In this document: positions 26,354 through 38,417 of the stretch, one piece after another
Numbering within the stretch: the stretch's first letter is position 1
Layout of the letters: each line of letters opens with the position of its first letter
DNA from: Acanthosepion pharaonis
Taxonomy: Eukaryota; Mollusca; Cephalopoda; Sepiida; Sepiidae
Length of the DNA stretch: 64,000 nucleotides
Assembly (NCBI GenBank): GCA_903632075.3
Contig: CAHIKZ030000394.1
Span: 1-64,000, forward strand
Direction of reading: 5' to 3'
The notes under the pieces: model-generated
The model's database searches: none
The model's input: the letters and a program-made list of their open reading frames with translations, nothing else
Told to the model about the DNA's origin: nothing
Position numbers and translations under genes: made by a program

Positions 26354-26614
26354 TTAACACAGAAATAAAAAGTATAAAGGATCATCAACTATTAATTTTA
26401 TTTTCTAAAAGAAGAATTTTCACTTTTAATTTTTAACAATAGTAATTTTTACTGTATTCTCCAAATTATAAATCTTGAAAAGTTTAAACTAAAACTTACT
26501 TTCAAATAGAGAAGAGGCAAAAAGACTGAAATTTAGAAGTTTTTCTTAATAATGAGAAATAAATTTATTAAATCATTCTAACAGCAAAAGAGTTTGGTAC
26601 TTAAGAAATAAAAG

Positions 26615-26648
<34 letters not shown>

Positions 26649-28861
26649 CACAGACATCAGTTTTCAACTATTCATTTCATGAATATGCTGGAAGTTATCA
26701 CAATTGGAAAATAAAAAAAAAGACCAATTAATCATACACATTTTGTTTACATTGATGACAAAACTCATAAGAACCTAAAAGAAAAACTTTCTGCAACTAC
26801 AAATTAGCTTTTGAGACCAAAAATATTTTTTCTTACAACAGGATGAGTTACATTGTTTTTTTTTATTGGTGAATGAAAATTGTTTGCATTTGTAACTTAA
26901 ATGAAATTGACTTATCTGCATTATATGATATAAAGAGAATATTTAATACAACAGATATGTAAATTAACAATAATATTTGCAGCAAGGGAATTGCCAACAT
27001 TAATATTACTAGACAAACCAAAAATGTGTATCTTAATAACAAAAATGAATACTGATAGATACTTATAAAACACAAGAGGGGAAAAAGGAGACAAAGATTG
27101 AGAGAAATAATTAAGATATACATTATGAAAATTATTTTAAATTGCATTGATACATAAAACAGGAGATGCATTAATGAAGTGACAGAAACAAAACTTCTTA
27201 GAATTTCATTGAAAGGTTTACAGTAAAAAAAGAAATTAATGTTTACCAGTTTGCTACATGTCAAATACATTTGGCAGAAAATAAAATTGCAATACCCTTA
27301 AGGACAACACCAATGTTGACCTGGATAGAGTATGTGCAGGCTAGTGAGTTCTAGGTATTCTAATAAGATTTCCAATATTCAAGACAGTAATACTTATACC
27401 AGTGTACTATCTGTGCTTGAATGATGATACAAGTTGTGATAAAGATTAGTGTGGTGAAAGAGTCCAAAGAGTATTGTTCTGTGTTAATGCCCAAAGATGG
27501 CATACATTGTCCTTGGGCCATTCTAGGATGAACTTATTAAATATCATGATGTAACAATTAGTAGTAATAATAAGTGAAATGAATATTTGAAAGTATTAGA
27601 TTATCAAGACAAAAACAGATTGAATTCTGGGGGATGCTGTTTGTCTTCATGTAACACTAATGTCATTAGGAATGACATTAATCCAGTTCTTACAGCTCTC
27701 TTTTTCTCTCTCATTTATGATAGATCTTGAAGAAAATAAAGTTTTATAACTGGTATGCCATGATAGTTAAAGAATAGAAATAGTGACTAAACACCTGGAC
27801 AACTCACTCTCTGATAATTACTTTGCATGTCAAGACAGCAATAGCAGTAAAAAGATTTTAACAAATATTATTAACACTGATAAAAGGCCAAGCTTTATTT
27901 TATATATATCTTCAAACAAAATTAATTTCCCCAATTCACTAAGAGTTTATCATATTATATCCAAAGAATAAAATTACAGATAGAAAGTCCCAGTACTCTT
28001 AACAACAACATTTACTATTTTGGCTTGCTTGTGTCATTAGCTTATGTAAATATTAATTTTATGAAACAAATATACTTTCAACAAATTGTAGATACAGGCA
28101 TAGGAAAAATAAGAGATGAGGACCATTCAGATTTTGTGTAATTACTCTTGTTTTATTGAGTAGAAGCAAAATATATGAGGATACTTTACAACAATTGTGC
28201 TTAGGTTTATGTCTCAGCATATTTGAAATTAATGACAATCAATTTTTATTGAGAAACTTCAAAAGGAAAATAAGTTCATGAACATTATAATTTTGACTAT
28301 TCTTCAGTCATATCTGCTTTAAAAGTTGATCAGATTTTGATTTGCCTTTACTTAAAAGTTAGAACTATGTAAAAAAATTTTTTTAAATAAATAAACTGTG
28401 TGTGCACTTGATTTCAGAGAAATTTTAAGTGTATTAACAAACCAAACTAGTCTGGCTAGTTGACATTCACTTTGCCTAAATCCTAATCCAGGTGATAAAA
28501 CATTAGCCATATGTCCACTCTGTATATTGCCATACTGTGCGTAAAGAGTGAAACTAATTTTTGTTTCAAAATGTCTTTAAAGAAATTTCATCCATCAACT
28601 GAAATCAAGAGCCACATTGCTAGTTTTTGGCAAAACAGAAAAGTTTTATCCAGATATTCAGAAGCATTTAAAATCTGAGGATATCCAGATTCCATTATCT
28701 ACAATTTAGAAAATTTGACAAACATTTCAAGTGATACATTCTGTGACATTGAAAGGTTCTCAACAACCTCAAGTGATGAGCCAAGATGCTATAAGACTGA
28801 AAATGAATGCTCAGATGCAAAAAACCTTTATACCTTTGACACATAGAAATAAAAGGCCATT

Positions 28862-29175
28862 TGGTATCTGTCTATAGGACACATGGCACAGTGGATAAAG
28901 GTGTTAGTTAGATCCAGTGACAGGACCCAAAGAGTATGAGTTCAGTACCCAGCTAGGGCAGCGGAGAACTTTCAGAGGGAAATTAACAGGAGATAACTGA
29001 TAACTGACATCCATTAAACATGGCACGTGGAACTAGAACAGTCTACCCCAGTGAGCGAAATAAAGGGTTCAGTTCGACATTCCAACCACATAAAGAAGGC
29101 CAGAGCATACAACAGCCAAAACGTTGTAATAAATATGGCAACAAAGATGAGAATAGTAGTCCAAATAATGTAAAT
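28862..29175 (+). mobile_element. tRNA-derived SINE, copy 2
   Basis: Box A-like tggcacagtgg (28885-28895) and box B-like gagttcagtaccc (about 28940) lie at tRNA spacing. The body and tail run through gaaggccagagcatacaac, ccaaaacgttgtaataaata and caaagatgagaatagtagtc. The tail is shared with copies at 19.4 and 58.1 kb. Reading frames across it are chance. Confidence 0.75.
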
Positions 29176-30653
29176 AAAAGGCCATTTGCCAACAAGATAA
29201 TGTTTCAGCACAAGTGGAAAGAAAATTATATCAACTAAATCATGGTTTGAACAATAGCCTTTGTTTTTTGCCTGTAATGCTCTGGTTCGATCATTCATCA
29301 GATATAACAACAGAGAAAACATGGGTACATGTTAAGGCATGTTGACATTTGTGTTTTTAGTCCCAATAACTTCTTCACATTGTAACCAAACTTATACAGA
29401 TACATGTAATTGATATATTTTTTTAAATAAAAAAAGATGTTAAATTCCATAAAATTGATTGTATTATTGCCCCTTTTATAATACAAGAGTGAATGTTTAC
29501 AAAAATAATGTACATTTGTACATAAATATTATGTAAATACTTAGTTTTAAAAATGTAGACCACAATTTGAAATTTAACATCTAAATTATAACCAAATTTT
29601 TCTTTGTGAAAAGAACATACAAAAAAACATTAGACCCACCATGTACAATATTGAATGTCACTCTTTAAAAAACGTTGCAATAATTTTAAATTTGTCTTTA
29701 AGTTTAAATTTTTTCTTTACTGAAAAAAATAATAAATTATTCATTTTAGTCATTTTAAACCATAATTAAGCCATGCTAAAAGGCAATATTTATATTATTG
29801 TTAATAAGCAGCAAAAAGCCAGATTCTCACTTGAAGGAAGAAGGAAAGAGAATTTAATGATTGTTCAACTGAACTATGAAAACATTTCTCAACTTTATTA
29901 AAATAGCATGAGAAATAAATGTTAGTAGGTGTTAAGAGTTAATGACAAACTAGATTGCTCACTAATGATGACAAAAAATAAAATTCCCCCATTTTTCAAT
30001 CTGTTTAGAACTCTTGAAAGATTTCATGTCTTGAGGAATCCCTGCATAAAAATTATTATAAACCATTATTAATATCTATCTCTTATATTTTTATCATAGC
30101 TCACATGGTAAACATAATATATGGACATCGTGCACACATCTTGTACTCTAGGGAGTCACTTGATGATACACAAATACGTCACATACAAGACTTGTACACT
30201 AACCAGTGAGGGCAGTTTCACACTGACACCATGGAGACATTAAATACATTCCTTATGATTATTATAATTTTAAATAAGAGTTTGAAACCTTTATTATAAC
30301 CAAGGATTTTCCAACAATATATAGTAAAATTGACCATAATTACTTCAGTGCTATTCTTAATTGTCTACATTCAGCAAGTTGTTTTTTTTGTTTTTGTTTT
30401 ATAAGTTAATGCCATTACTTCAATAAAATACTATCAGAAGTCTTAAAAGTAATAAAGTAAGCTAATATATATAATACACCATGTGTATTAATAAGAGTTA
30501 TCTTCCTTGTCTGGCAGCATCAGGTGGCGCTGTTTGTTACTAACCAACTATTCCAAGACATTAATGAAGCCAGGAGGTGAAAATAACTGTGAAAGAGCAG
30601 AACAATAACTTGAAAATCTACATTAAAAAATCCAATTTGAAAACCTACAATAA

Positions 30654-30712
30654 GGTGCTGAAAAGGTCAAGAGGTTGGTTAAAAAAATATTCTAACATTT
30701 GGTCATCTGAAA
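30654..30712. mobile_element. Short MITE, GGTGCTGAAAAGTT family, fragment
   Basis: Only the left end (ggtgctgaaaaggtcaagag) and some inner sequence (tttggtcatct) are present. Confidence 0.45.
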
Positions 30713-32799
30713 ACTACAGATCATGTAATATGTTGAAGAATTACAAGTGATATAACATGTTATAACAGCAAAACCAGTCAAAAGAGACATTAACTGGGTT
30801 GCTACTGAAGAATCTCTACATATATTAATAAGAAAACAAAATTTTCAAGACAATTGAGAAAACTTAAATTTCCAGAATCAAACAACAGAATAAATAATTT
30901 AAATTTTCTTTGAAAATCTCTAAACATGAATGTTTTTTCACTTTATCTATCAAAAACAAAGTATTATTTAACAAATAAATCTGAAAAGTTGTTAAATAAA
31001 TCAATGGTTCTAATTTAGGATTTTTAAATTTCCATTGTACATTATCTGTTCTCTTTCTCTAGCAAGCTTTTTAAAAATGTAACCAAATTTATTTTTTTCT
31101 GGGAATTATCTTAAAATTCTAATAAAAAATGATTATGTCTGAGGATTTCATAAAATTAAAAGAAAAATATTTTCACTATTCTTTTTTTTTAATTGATAAA
31201 ATCAGTAAGGAAAGTAATTGAAAGCAATAATATTTAAATTTCAATAGATTTTTTAAAGCGAGAAGATATTATGGAAGACTGAAGTAAGAGGGACAAAAAT
31301 TTGGCGTTGTAAAAATATTTAACTTGTCTATAAAGAAAGGTGAAAAAAGCAGATAAAGTGCAAATACAAAATTTTATAATGCAGAAATAGTTAAGGTGAT
31401 TTACAAAAAAATTCTTTTTTTTTTTTTACTTTTTTTCCTTGAGTCTAGTTTCTTCTTATGAAGACAGTTTTTGCATGACAGGAAACAGACAAGACAGGGA
31501 GATTTCTTAATAATGACTAAGTCAGACTTTTACTGCAACTGCTACTTGGACTGGCTACTTCAAATACTGTCTTTTATTTATACATGGCATGCAGACATAG
31601 TAATAGATGCATGAATATTTAATAGAAAAATGCTCAACTTTATTTTTGAGTGTGTTACTTGATGAGCATGAAATTTCTAATATTTTAATAACTATACATG
31701 CTTAAAAGCTGAAACTCTGCAGAGTAATAATTTGATAGGTTTTAAATTTTGTATAAATTTTATGTCTGTAAATTATAATTCTAAATTGGTATCCACTCAG
31801 TCAGGATATTGTATCTTAAAAAGGTTTTTAGTTTCAGACTAACTTGATTTTTACTGTCATCCTGGAACCATCAAACATTTTTAATCAACCAGAAAAAAAA
31901 TTTAAACCATCACAAAATCAAAAAGTTTAAGTTCTTACAATCTGTAATTATTAATCAGTACTATATAAACATCCATGCTTTGGAAACAAATGTTTACTTT
32001 GAATTCATTCAACCTTTGCTTATCTGTTTTAAATGCAAGTAGTACAGGTTGTTTAAAAAAGTAAAAATACTAAAATTTTAAAAATGAATAAATACAAAAA
32101 CATTAAATTTTACTGTAAATTTAAAAAGGAAAAAAATTACATTTTTATTTAAACAATAAAATAATTTTATTAGTAATTTTCATGCTCAGGATAACTTAAT
32201 CATAATTTTAGAATTGTACTCTAAACGTTCATTTTCTATATAAAGAACATTAGTATATTCTAACTATTCACAATCAAAAATCTTTATCAAAATTACAACT
32301 TGCATCATGAATAAATTTTTTTTTGTTTGCTTGTTTTATCAAGTTTTAAAAACTCCCTTGTAGTTTCAATTTAGTTTATGATAAGCAGAAAATAGAAATG
32401 TTGTTTGTTCATTGAAGATTTTTTTTTTAACCAAAAATTAACAAAAATATTTTCTTGCTTCATTTATGAAAGAAATATTATTTCTTACAATCAGATACTA
32501 ATGTTTTTCAAATTAAGGAAAAAAAATAATATAAATATCTATATTTCAGTCTTTCAATCTTCATTTAGATTTTATTCACCAGTTTAAAAAGAAGCACCTA
32601 AGTTTTGTTTATTTTTTGCCTGTGCATGTGTGCTCCATTTATTACAATCCTGCCACCATTGGTGGATTTTTAGTTTATAATAAATTAGTTGCTTTTAGAA
32701 TAAATAAAGGAGAATTTTAATTAAAAAATTTTGTATCCCAGCATCTTCCCCAAAAACACGAACCAAACATCCCAAACAAATGTTAGGGCTTCAGGATTT

Positions 32800-32845
32800 G
32801 ATTGCATATCAACTCCTTATGGTTATTTAATGCTGAAATTTAACT
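32800..32845. repeat. gcatatcaa dispersed repeat, copy 1
   Basis: This copy carries gcatatcaactccttatggt then ttatttaatgctgaaat. With copy 2 at 38.27 kb it brackets the LINE in the same orientation, but the order of neighbouring repeats differs on the two sides, so they are not LTRs. Confidence 0.5.
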
Positions 32846-32935
32846 TTCTTGGGAGCTTTGAAGTAATAAAATATGTTATTCTGCTTTCACAACTGAATAC
32901 ATGGTAGAAGATACTCAGCTTGTTGATTTCACAAA

Positions 32936-33080
32936 GGGAGGGGAATGGCTGCAAAACTTTCCCCCCTCCCCCTTTTATAGGCAAAAGTCCACAAAATGCA
33001 TGCTGGGATATATTTCTTCACCAATAAAATGGGACAACTTGCATTTTGACATGCCTCAGTCAGCCGCCCTACAGATTGTT
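32936..33080 (+). repeat. Dispersed repeat, partial copy B before the LINE
   Basis: The sequence ggctgcaaaactttcccccc, then ccttttataggcaaaagtcc, then gcatgctgggatatatttct matches 16130-16205 in order. The match fades at the LINE region, which fits the LINE having inserted into, or carried, this repeat. Confidence 0.6.
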
Positions 33081-34729
33081 TTCGAAATAATCGACAGATT
33101 GGTGCATGTCAGAAAATATTAATTTTGTTTTTTTGTCCATCATCATCCACATATTGTACCAGTGTAATGTCTTTTGTATTTCTTTGATATATTCACATAC
33201 CTTTTTGTTAACAGTGCTGATGTAAGAACACTTCCACCATGGTGGAATCTCACCAACAGCAATCAGCATCAGCTACACTGCAAGTTTTGACATGGGTTGT
33301 TAATAAAAACCAGGAAAAAGAGCCCTGATGACTATGTAAAGCTACAGAAGAAATATGTGCCATACACCAATAGGAATGAACTTATGACAATCCCGGAGGC
33401 ACTGGAGGCAGTAGCCACTCAGACAATATACCTGCTGACAACTGACTTAACAACACGCCAGCAGGGATACTATGGAGGAGGCTCTGAAGGGCATATGGAC
33501 CAGAGACGTATTACTTGTCGTATTACTTAACGTATTTACTTGACAAGGAATTAACAAATTGATCATTGCGGATGGTCGCAACCCCCCACTACTGGTCCAG
33601 TGGTGTCACAGAGCACTTGGCCAAGATGTGCCTGATTAAGAACCCAGCACCACTGCCACCTTCAACAGCAGCAGCAAAGCTAGCAGCACCAGGAACTCCA
33701 ACAAAAGCAGTAGTGAGGGTGCAAAAATCTGCCCCAGCAGCACAAGTGAGTGGATAGAGGTGGTAAGGAGAGGGATAAGTCTACAACCTCTTCTCCCCAG
33801 CAGGATGTCCTTCTTCATCAAAGAAGCCAGCTACGCAGAAGCAGCCAAGGGAACAGCAACAGCAGCAGCCTCAGGGACAACAACAACAGTGGAAGGAGCA
33901 AGATGGGCAGCTAGAGCAACAGCCCCAACAGCGGCAGCTCGACCTTTACATGGAGGTGGAGTCATCTCCTCCACCTTGATCTTCTTCTTTAAAAAAGGAG
34001 GAGGGTGGAAGAAGAGGAAGAAAATGAGATAAGAGAAAAGACTGGTCGAGATAGGACTGAGAAGACCCTGTTGGCCGCCAAGACCCAATCTGCTTCAGCT
34101 TCGCCAGTAAGAGAACAAACCAGAAAGCTGTCAAGTAATATAAGGAGCCCCCTTTCTCCCTACTCCAACCCATACCAAGGAAAAAAAAAAAAAAGAGAGA
34201 AAATGAAAAAATGTCTCTCTAGAGGGGAGAAGATATGCTGTATAGACCTCTATAGGCCTTCAAGAGGGACCTTTCCTCCCAGAGGAAGGCCTTCTTGAAG
34301 CCTCTGTTTTTATCAATGGAGGACCCTAGAAATTTTCTGGACAAACTCGGTATAATCACCCTGATAAGGAACACCAGGAGTAACTTAAAAGTTTGGGATT
34401 TTCTGGCGAGAACCAAGGATGCCTATCTGTAGTTGAGGATGGCACAGATTGAGTCTGAAGATTATAAAAAGATTATCATAAGTGTGCTCAGGGAGGGTTC
34501 TTCTCCACCACTCTCAATATAGGACTTTAAAGCTAACCTTCCCAATGGACATCAGCAGTATTGTCACAGACAATTGAATTACAACCGATATTGGTACTGG
34601 AAGTCTGGGACAATCTGTCGGGGGTCTTGATCTCCACAGATTTTCATCCAGTCTGTATCTTGAATTAAATCAAGTGAGCTAGTTTGAATGCGATGGACCT
34701 GAGAGCATCAGAGTAAGCTTTGTGATCTC

Positions 34730-34951
34730 TTGTCCTTCGGTGTAGATGTGGCTGTGATCCAGGAGACACACTTTGTTTGCAATGTTGATGTTCATGTGCT
34801 GTCTAGTGACTTTGTTGTCTATTCAGTATACAGGAACCAGCTGGCCAGAGGTATTTCCTTGTTAGTAAAATGTTCCCTAGGAGGAAGGATGGACCCTGTC
34901 CATGTTGACACAGAAGGTGGGTTGGGTTGGTTTTGGCTTGATCGTGCTTAG
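34730..34951 (+). pseudogene. LINE endonuclease-domain fragment
   Basis: A 73-codon frame inside the LINE begins the apurinic-type endonuclease. The IQETH box holds the catalytic Glu of this fold. The frame stops at WFWLDRA, and the later catalytic boxes (Asp-Asn, Ser-Asp-His) cannot be read intact. Confidence 0.75.
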
Positions 34952-36114
34952 TCTCAATGAGGGACTGGAATGCCGTTCTGGAACCCCAAGATAGACATGG
35001 GACAGGGAGCTAGCAGGAGGTCATCAGTTAATCTGATTGGCAAGTTTGGGTCAGTGATAGATTCCAGGTCGATCTTCTGTAGCGGAAGATGTAGACAGGG
35101 GCACTTAAGTGGCTGTCTCTCCAGGTAACCAGCTACCTGGACAGAATGTTAATGGGTAGATCTAGATTTGCTAGATTGTTTCACCGTTTAGACTATTTAG
35201 ACCAGAGACTTGTCTGTGTCCGAATGGTATTAGGCCTAGAATAGCTAGGCACTCGAAGTTCAATCTGTCTACTGGACAGGCGGGACTTCCAGCAACAGCT
35301 GACTAGATTAGTGCAGCAGGAATTAGTGTGGGCAGTTATTGGGAATAAGTGGTGGGAGAAGCTTAAGAATAGGATTAGGCCTTTCACCGCCAAATATAGC
35401 CAACGACTTGCTCTAGATAAGGCTAAAAAGGTGAAGACTAGAAGACAGTCTGTTCAGGACTGAGGCTTTACCTAGGCAGGCTCTGGAGCATGAAGCTAAA
35501 AAGCGCTACCAGGTAATTAGACATAAGTTAAACAAGACATCTAATGAAGCTGTGAATATGGATGCAAGGAAGAAGTCTATTGAGGTTCTGATCAACACAT
35601 TCGCAAGGTCAATACCCCCTGCAAAACTGTAAGGGTGAGATCTCCTCAGCACTGAAGAAGGTCAGCAGTGACAAGTCTCCGAGACTTGATGGTCTGCTCT
35701 ATGAATTGTACTTGAGGTTGTCACACATCTTTGTTCCAATTTTGACTGCCATGTTCAACAACTGGTTCCATGAGGGGTCTGTTCCAACTAGATCTCCAGG
35801 AGTGTGTTCATGCTGTTGAAAAAGTACAAGAGTGTTGGGTAGGATTTAGACAATTACAGGCCCATAACTCTGCTAAACAGCGAGTTAAAGATTATGGCCA
35901 AAATCCTGTTGGGGCATTTGTAGTCAGTTGCTAAGATTCTGTTGAGACCCAAGGCGACTTATGCTGTGAAGGCCAATGATGTGTCCATTTTCGTGTTGTG
36001 CTGTAGCAACAATGAGGTGGTACAGAAGGTGCTTGAGCAGTATGAAAAGTTGACAAAAGCTAAAATTAACTACAAAAAGTCATTTGACTGCAGTTAGGTG
36101 CCTAGAAGGGGGCC

Positions 36115-36537
36115 ATGCTTCCAGGGCCCTTTAGTCTGATAGACGGAATTGTCCGCATTCTTGGAGTGTGGTTTGGGCCCAATCTCCAGCTTAAGAAAAA
36201 TTGGTCCAACGTCAGAGTGGTGGCCCAAACTTCAGATGGAAGCATGTGCCGCATATGTCTTTCCTCTCATTCTTTAGTGATTGGCTGTACTTCCTCTCTG
36301 CAAGAACAGAAAGAAAGCGCTCGATCACTTGTTGTCCACTCTCTTATGGAGTGGTCACAAGCATTTGATGGTGTGGCTGGGAAATGCAGCACTTATTGTG
36401 CCATCAGCATGCTTCAACATTGGCTTTCCTATGCCATGCACTGTGTTAGGGACACCTTCCCTAACCTTACCATCACTCCCACTGTTTTGGAGGCTGAGTG
36501 CCATCATAAACCTCAGAATCGATTGAGATTTCTGTAA
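36115..36537 (+). pseudogene. LINE reverse transcriptase, thumb-region fragments
   Basis: Two overlapping frames carry consecutive parts of one protein. GPFSLIDGIVRILGVWFGPN lies in the first. LAVLPLCKNRKKALDHLLST then LLWSGHKHLMVWLGN lies in the second, from about 36281. A frameshift between them breaks the domain. Confidence 0.75.
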
Positions 36538-37789
36538 GAGTGTCAGGCGGCCATAAATGCCATTCCTTGGTTCAGTGACCTTTCACTGTTCACAAGCTAT
36601 TATATCATGAATTAGTGGAGGGAGTCATGACAGACCTTCTATGTGACCAGCTCAGCTCATCTCGTCTGCATCAGAGTTGTGCTCTTTCTGGTCTTGGGTG
36701 CCAGCAGTGGATTATCTCAGCAACTTTGAGTTTTCGCTTACCTGGCGAGTGGTTCGGAATGCACTCTTAATGATGTAACCTTCAGAGGAGGCTGTGCAGA
36801 TCTGCCTGACTGTCATCAGTGTAATCTTGGTTTAGGGGAAATGGCTTCACATGCCTTCTACCACTGTCCTCAAGTGCGCCCTTTCTAGGACTATAGCAAA
36901 AAGTTGACGGCTCATATCGTATTGTGCCCATTAATCTTTCTCGAGTGAAATGGATGGGGGTTTCTCATGTTGCTAGCCATAGCAAGAATGGTGGGAATCT
37001 TGCAATATGAACGCCATTCTTATCAGGATCTGGTCAGATTCTTTGGGCATCAGCTCAGGATGAAGATCAGAACTGACAGAAAGTGTTTGATATTGACAAA
37101 TTTCAGCAAAAGATGGGTTTCTGTGGTGAACTTGATTGTGTGAATGGGGCTAGCCTAGATTTTCTCTTTTAAGTCCCTGTGGTTGCAACGGGGTGGTTTC
37201 CTGTGAACCCTCCCCTGGTTAAGTTAAACACTGTTTGTTCTTCTAATTAATACATGTAAATATTGTTCCTGGCCTGTTCCCGGCGTTCTTTTTTTGTTAT
37301 GATTCAGGTCAGATTCCCAACCTCCCCAGTTTGTTTTTGTTCCCTTTTTATCTCCGCTGGGTCAGCCTTTGATTTTCTTATTCTGTCATTTATTTTTTCT
37401 TTCTTGCTCCATTAGTGAGTGTGCTTCTTGATCCTGTCGAGTAGCAAAATATAGTGGCCATTCTTATTATTTTGAGGAGTGGATTGGTCCTACTAACATG
37501 TTTTGTTTTAGTTTGTATATTTTTTTTGTATTTTTAGTTTCATTTTTGGGTTCATACCCCCACTGCATCATTTCAGGTATCATGAAATTTATATATATAT
37601 ATGAGAAAAAGTTTGAAAAAATAAAAATAATATATAGACAAATTTTTGTGTTATGAGGGTTTTTATAGGTCCCTTGTAAATATGCAGTATTGTGGTACTT
37701 GTAGGACAGAGAGCTGATGGAGGAGTTCTTGTAGTGAATGGATAAATTGTAATGAATGAAATGGTCATGATTGCAATTAACTAGGACAG

Positions 37790-38120
37790 TTAATGAAAAC
37801 CAGCCTTTTCCCCACTCCCCCTTTTGGCCTTGTGCCCCAATTTTGTATTGCATACAAAATAAATATTCAGTCCAGATCTGCCTCATTTACTGGACAGACC
37901 CACTGTGTTTGCTTGTCTGACCTTGCTGGTGAACACTTTTGCCTTCTTACCTGTTCATTTGCTTTGCATATACTGTTTTGCTTACTTGCCACTATTTCAT
38001 TTTTGCCCTTTTTCAATTTATTGCAAACCTGTTCGTTGTGTTATTGTTCTTGCATTTTGACAATGGCTTTTAATTCATCACAGCTTTTGTGCATATACAT
38101 GTTTGTATGGACATAATTAC
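37790..38120 (+). repeat. Dispersed repeat, partial copy D after the LINE
   Basis: The sequence ccttttccccactccccctt and later tttgcatatactgttttgct, then caatttattgcaaacctgtt resemble parts of copy A at 16.1-16.5 kb in the same order. The match is weaker than between copies A and B. Confidence 0.4.
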
Positions 38121-38258
38121 AAGAGGCAGTAATATGTACGTTTTATGTTGTAGTTTTGTTGAAGTTATATTTTGGAATACAGTTTGATTTCTTTAAGAAA
38201 TTGTAGGATATATGGATTAATGTCATGAAAGTTTTTTCATGTTGGTTAATTTTGTTTA

Positions 38259-38310
38259 GTGGCATATCAATCTCTATGGGTTATTTAATACCAAAATCTA
38301 AATATTTTGG
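38259..38310. repeat. gcatatcaa dispersed repeat, copy 2
   Basis: The sequence ggcatatcaatctctatggg then ttatttaataccaaaat resembles 32803-32840 (gcatatcaactccttatggt, ttatttaatgctgaaat) and 59504-59545 (gcatatcaacttcaatgact, ttatttaatgccgacaa). Three short related copies; identity unknown. Confidence 0.5.
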
Positions 38311-38383
38311 ACAATTTTATGGCTTCAACTAAATATATTTTGCATGCCTTCAACTATAGATAAGATGTATTGTTGGTCATTAT

Positions 38384-38417
38384 ATATATATGTGTGTATG
38401 TATGTATGTATGTATTT
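38384..38417. repeat. (TA)(TG)(TGTA) microsatellite
   Basis: A short compound tract: TA repeats, then TG, then four to five TATG units. Confidence 0.9.

Larger units (their letters stand above)
33290..37450 (+). pseudogene. Decayed Tx1/L1-like non-LTR retrotransposon
   Basis: This 4.2-kb block is visibly richer in G+C than its flanks. A low-complexity ORF1-like part (33297-34298) has Ala/Thr/Pro-rich then Lys/Glu-rich pieces. An endonuclease start reads FGVDVAVIQETHF at 34733-34771, then ARGISLLVKCSLGG. A reverse transcriptase start reads KVSSDKSPRLDGLLYELYLR from about 35657. Later come GPFSLIDGIVRILGVWFGPN (36124-36183) and LAVLPLCKNRKKALDHLLST (from about 36284). A C-terminal segment (SHAFYHCPQVRPF near 36848, then FGHQLRMKIRTDRK near 37040) follows. 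Many stops and frameshifts make it inactive. The motifs fit the Tx1 branch of L1-type LINEs; the exact clade is inference. Confidence 0.85.

Noticed and set aside
32750..38350. Possible LTR retrotransposon, because related repeats lie on both sides of 33.3-37.4 kb
   Set aside because: The two flanks carry the shared blocks in different order and with weak identity, and the interior is a non-LTR element.
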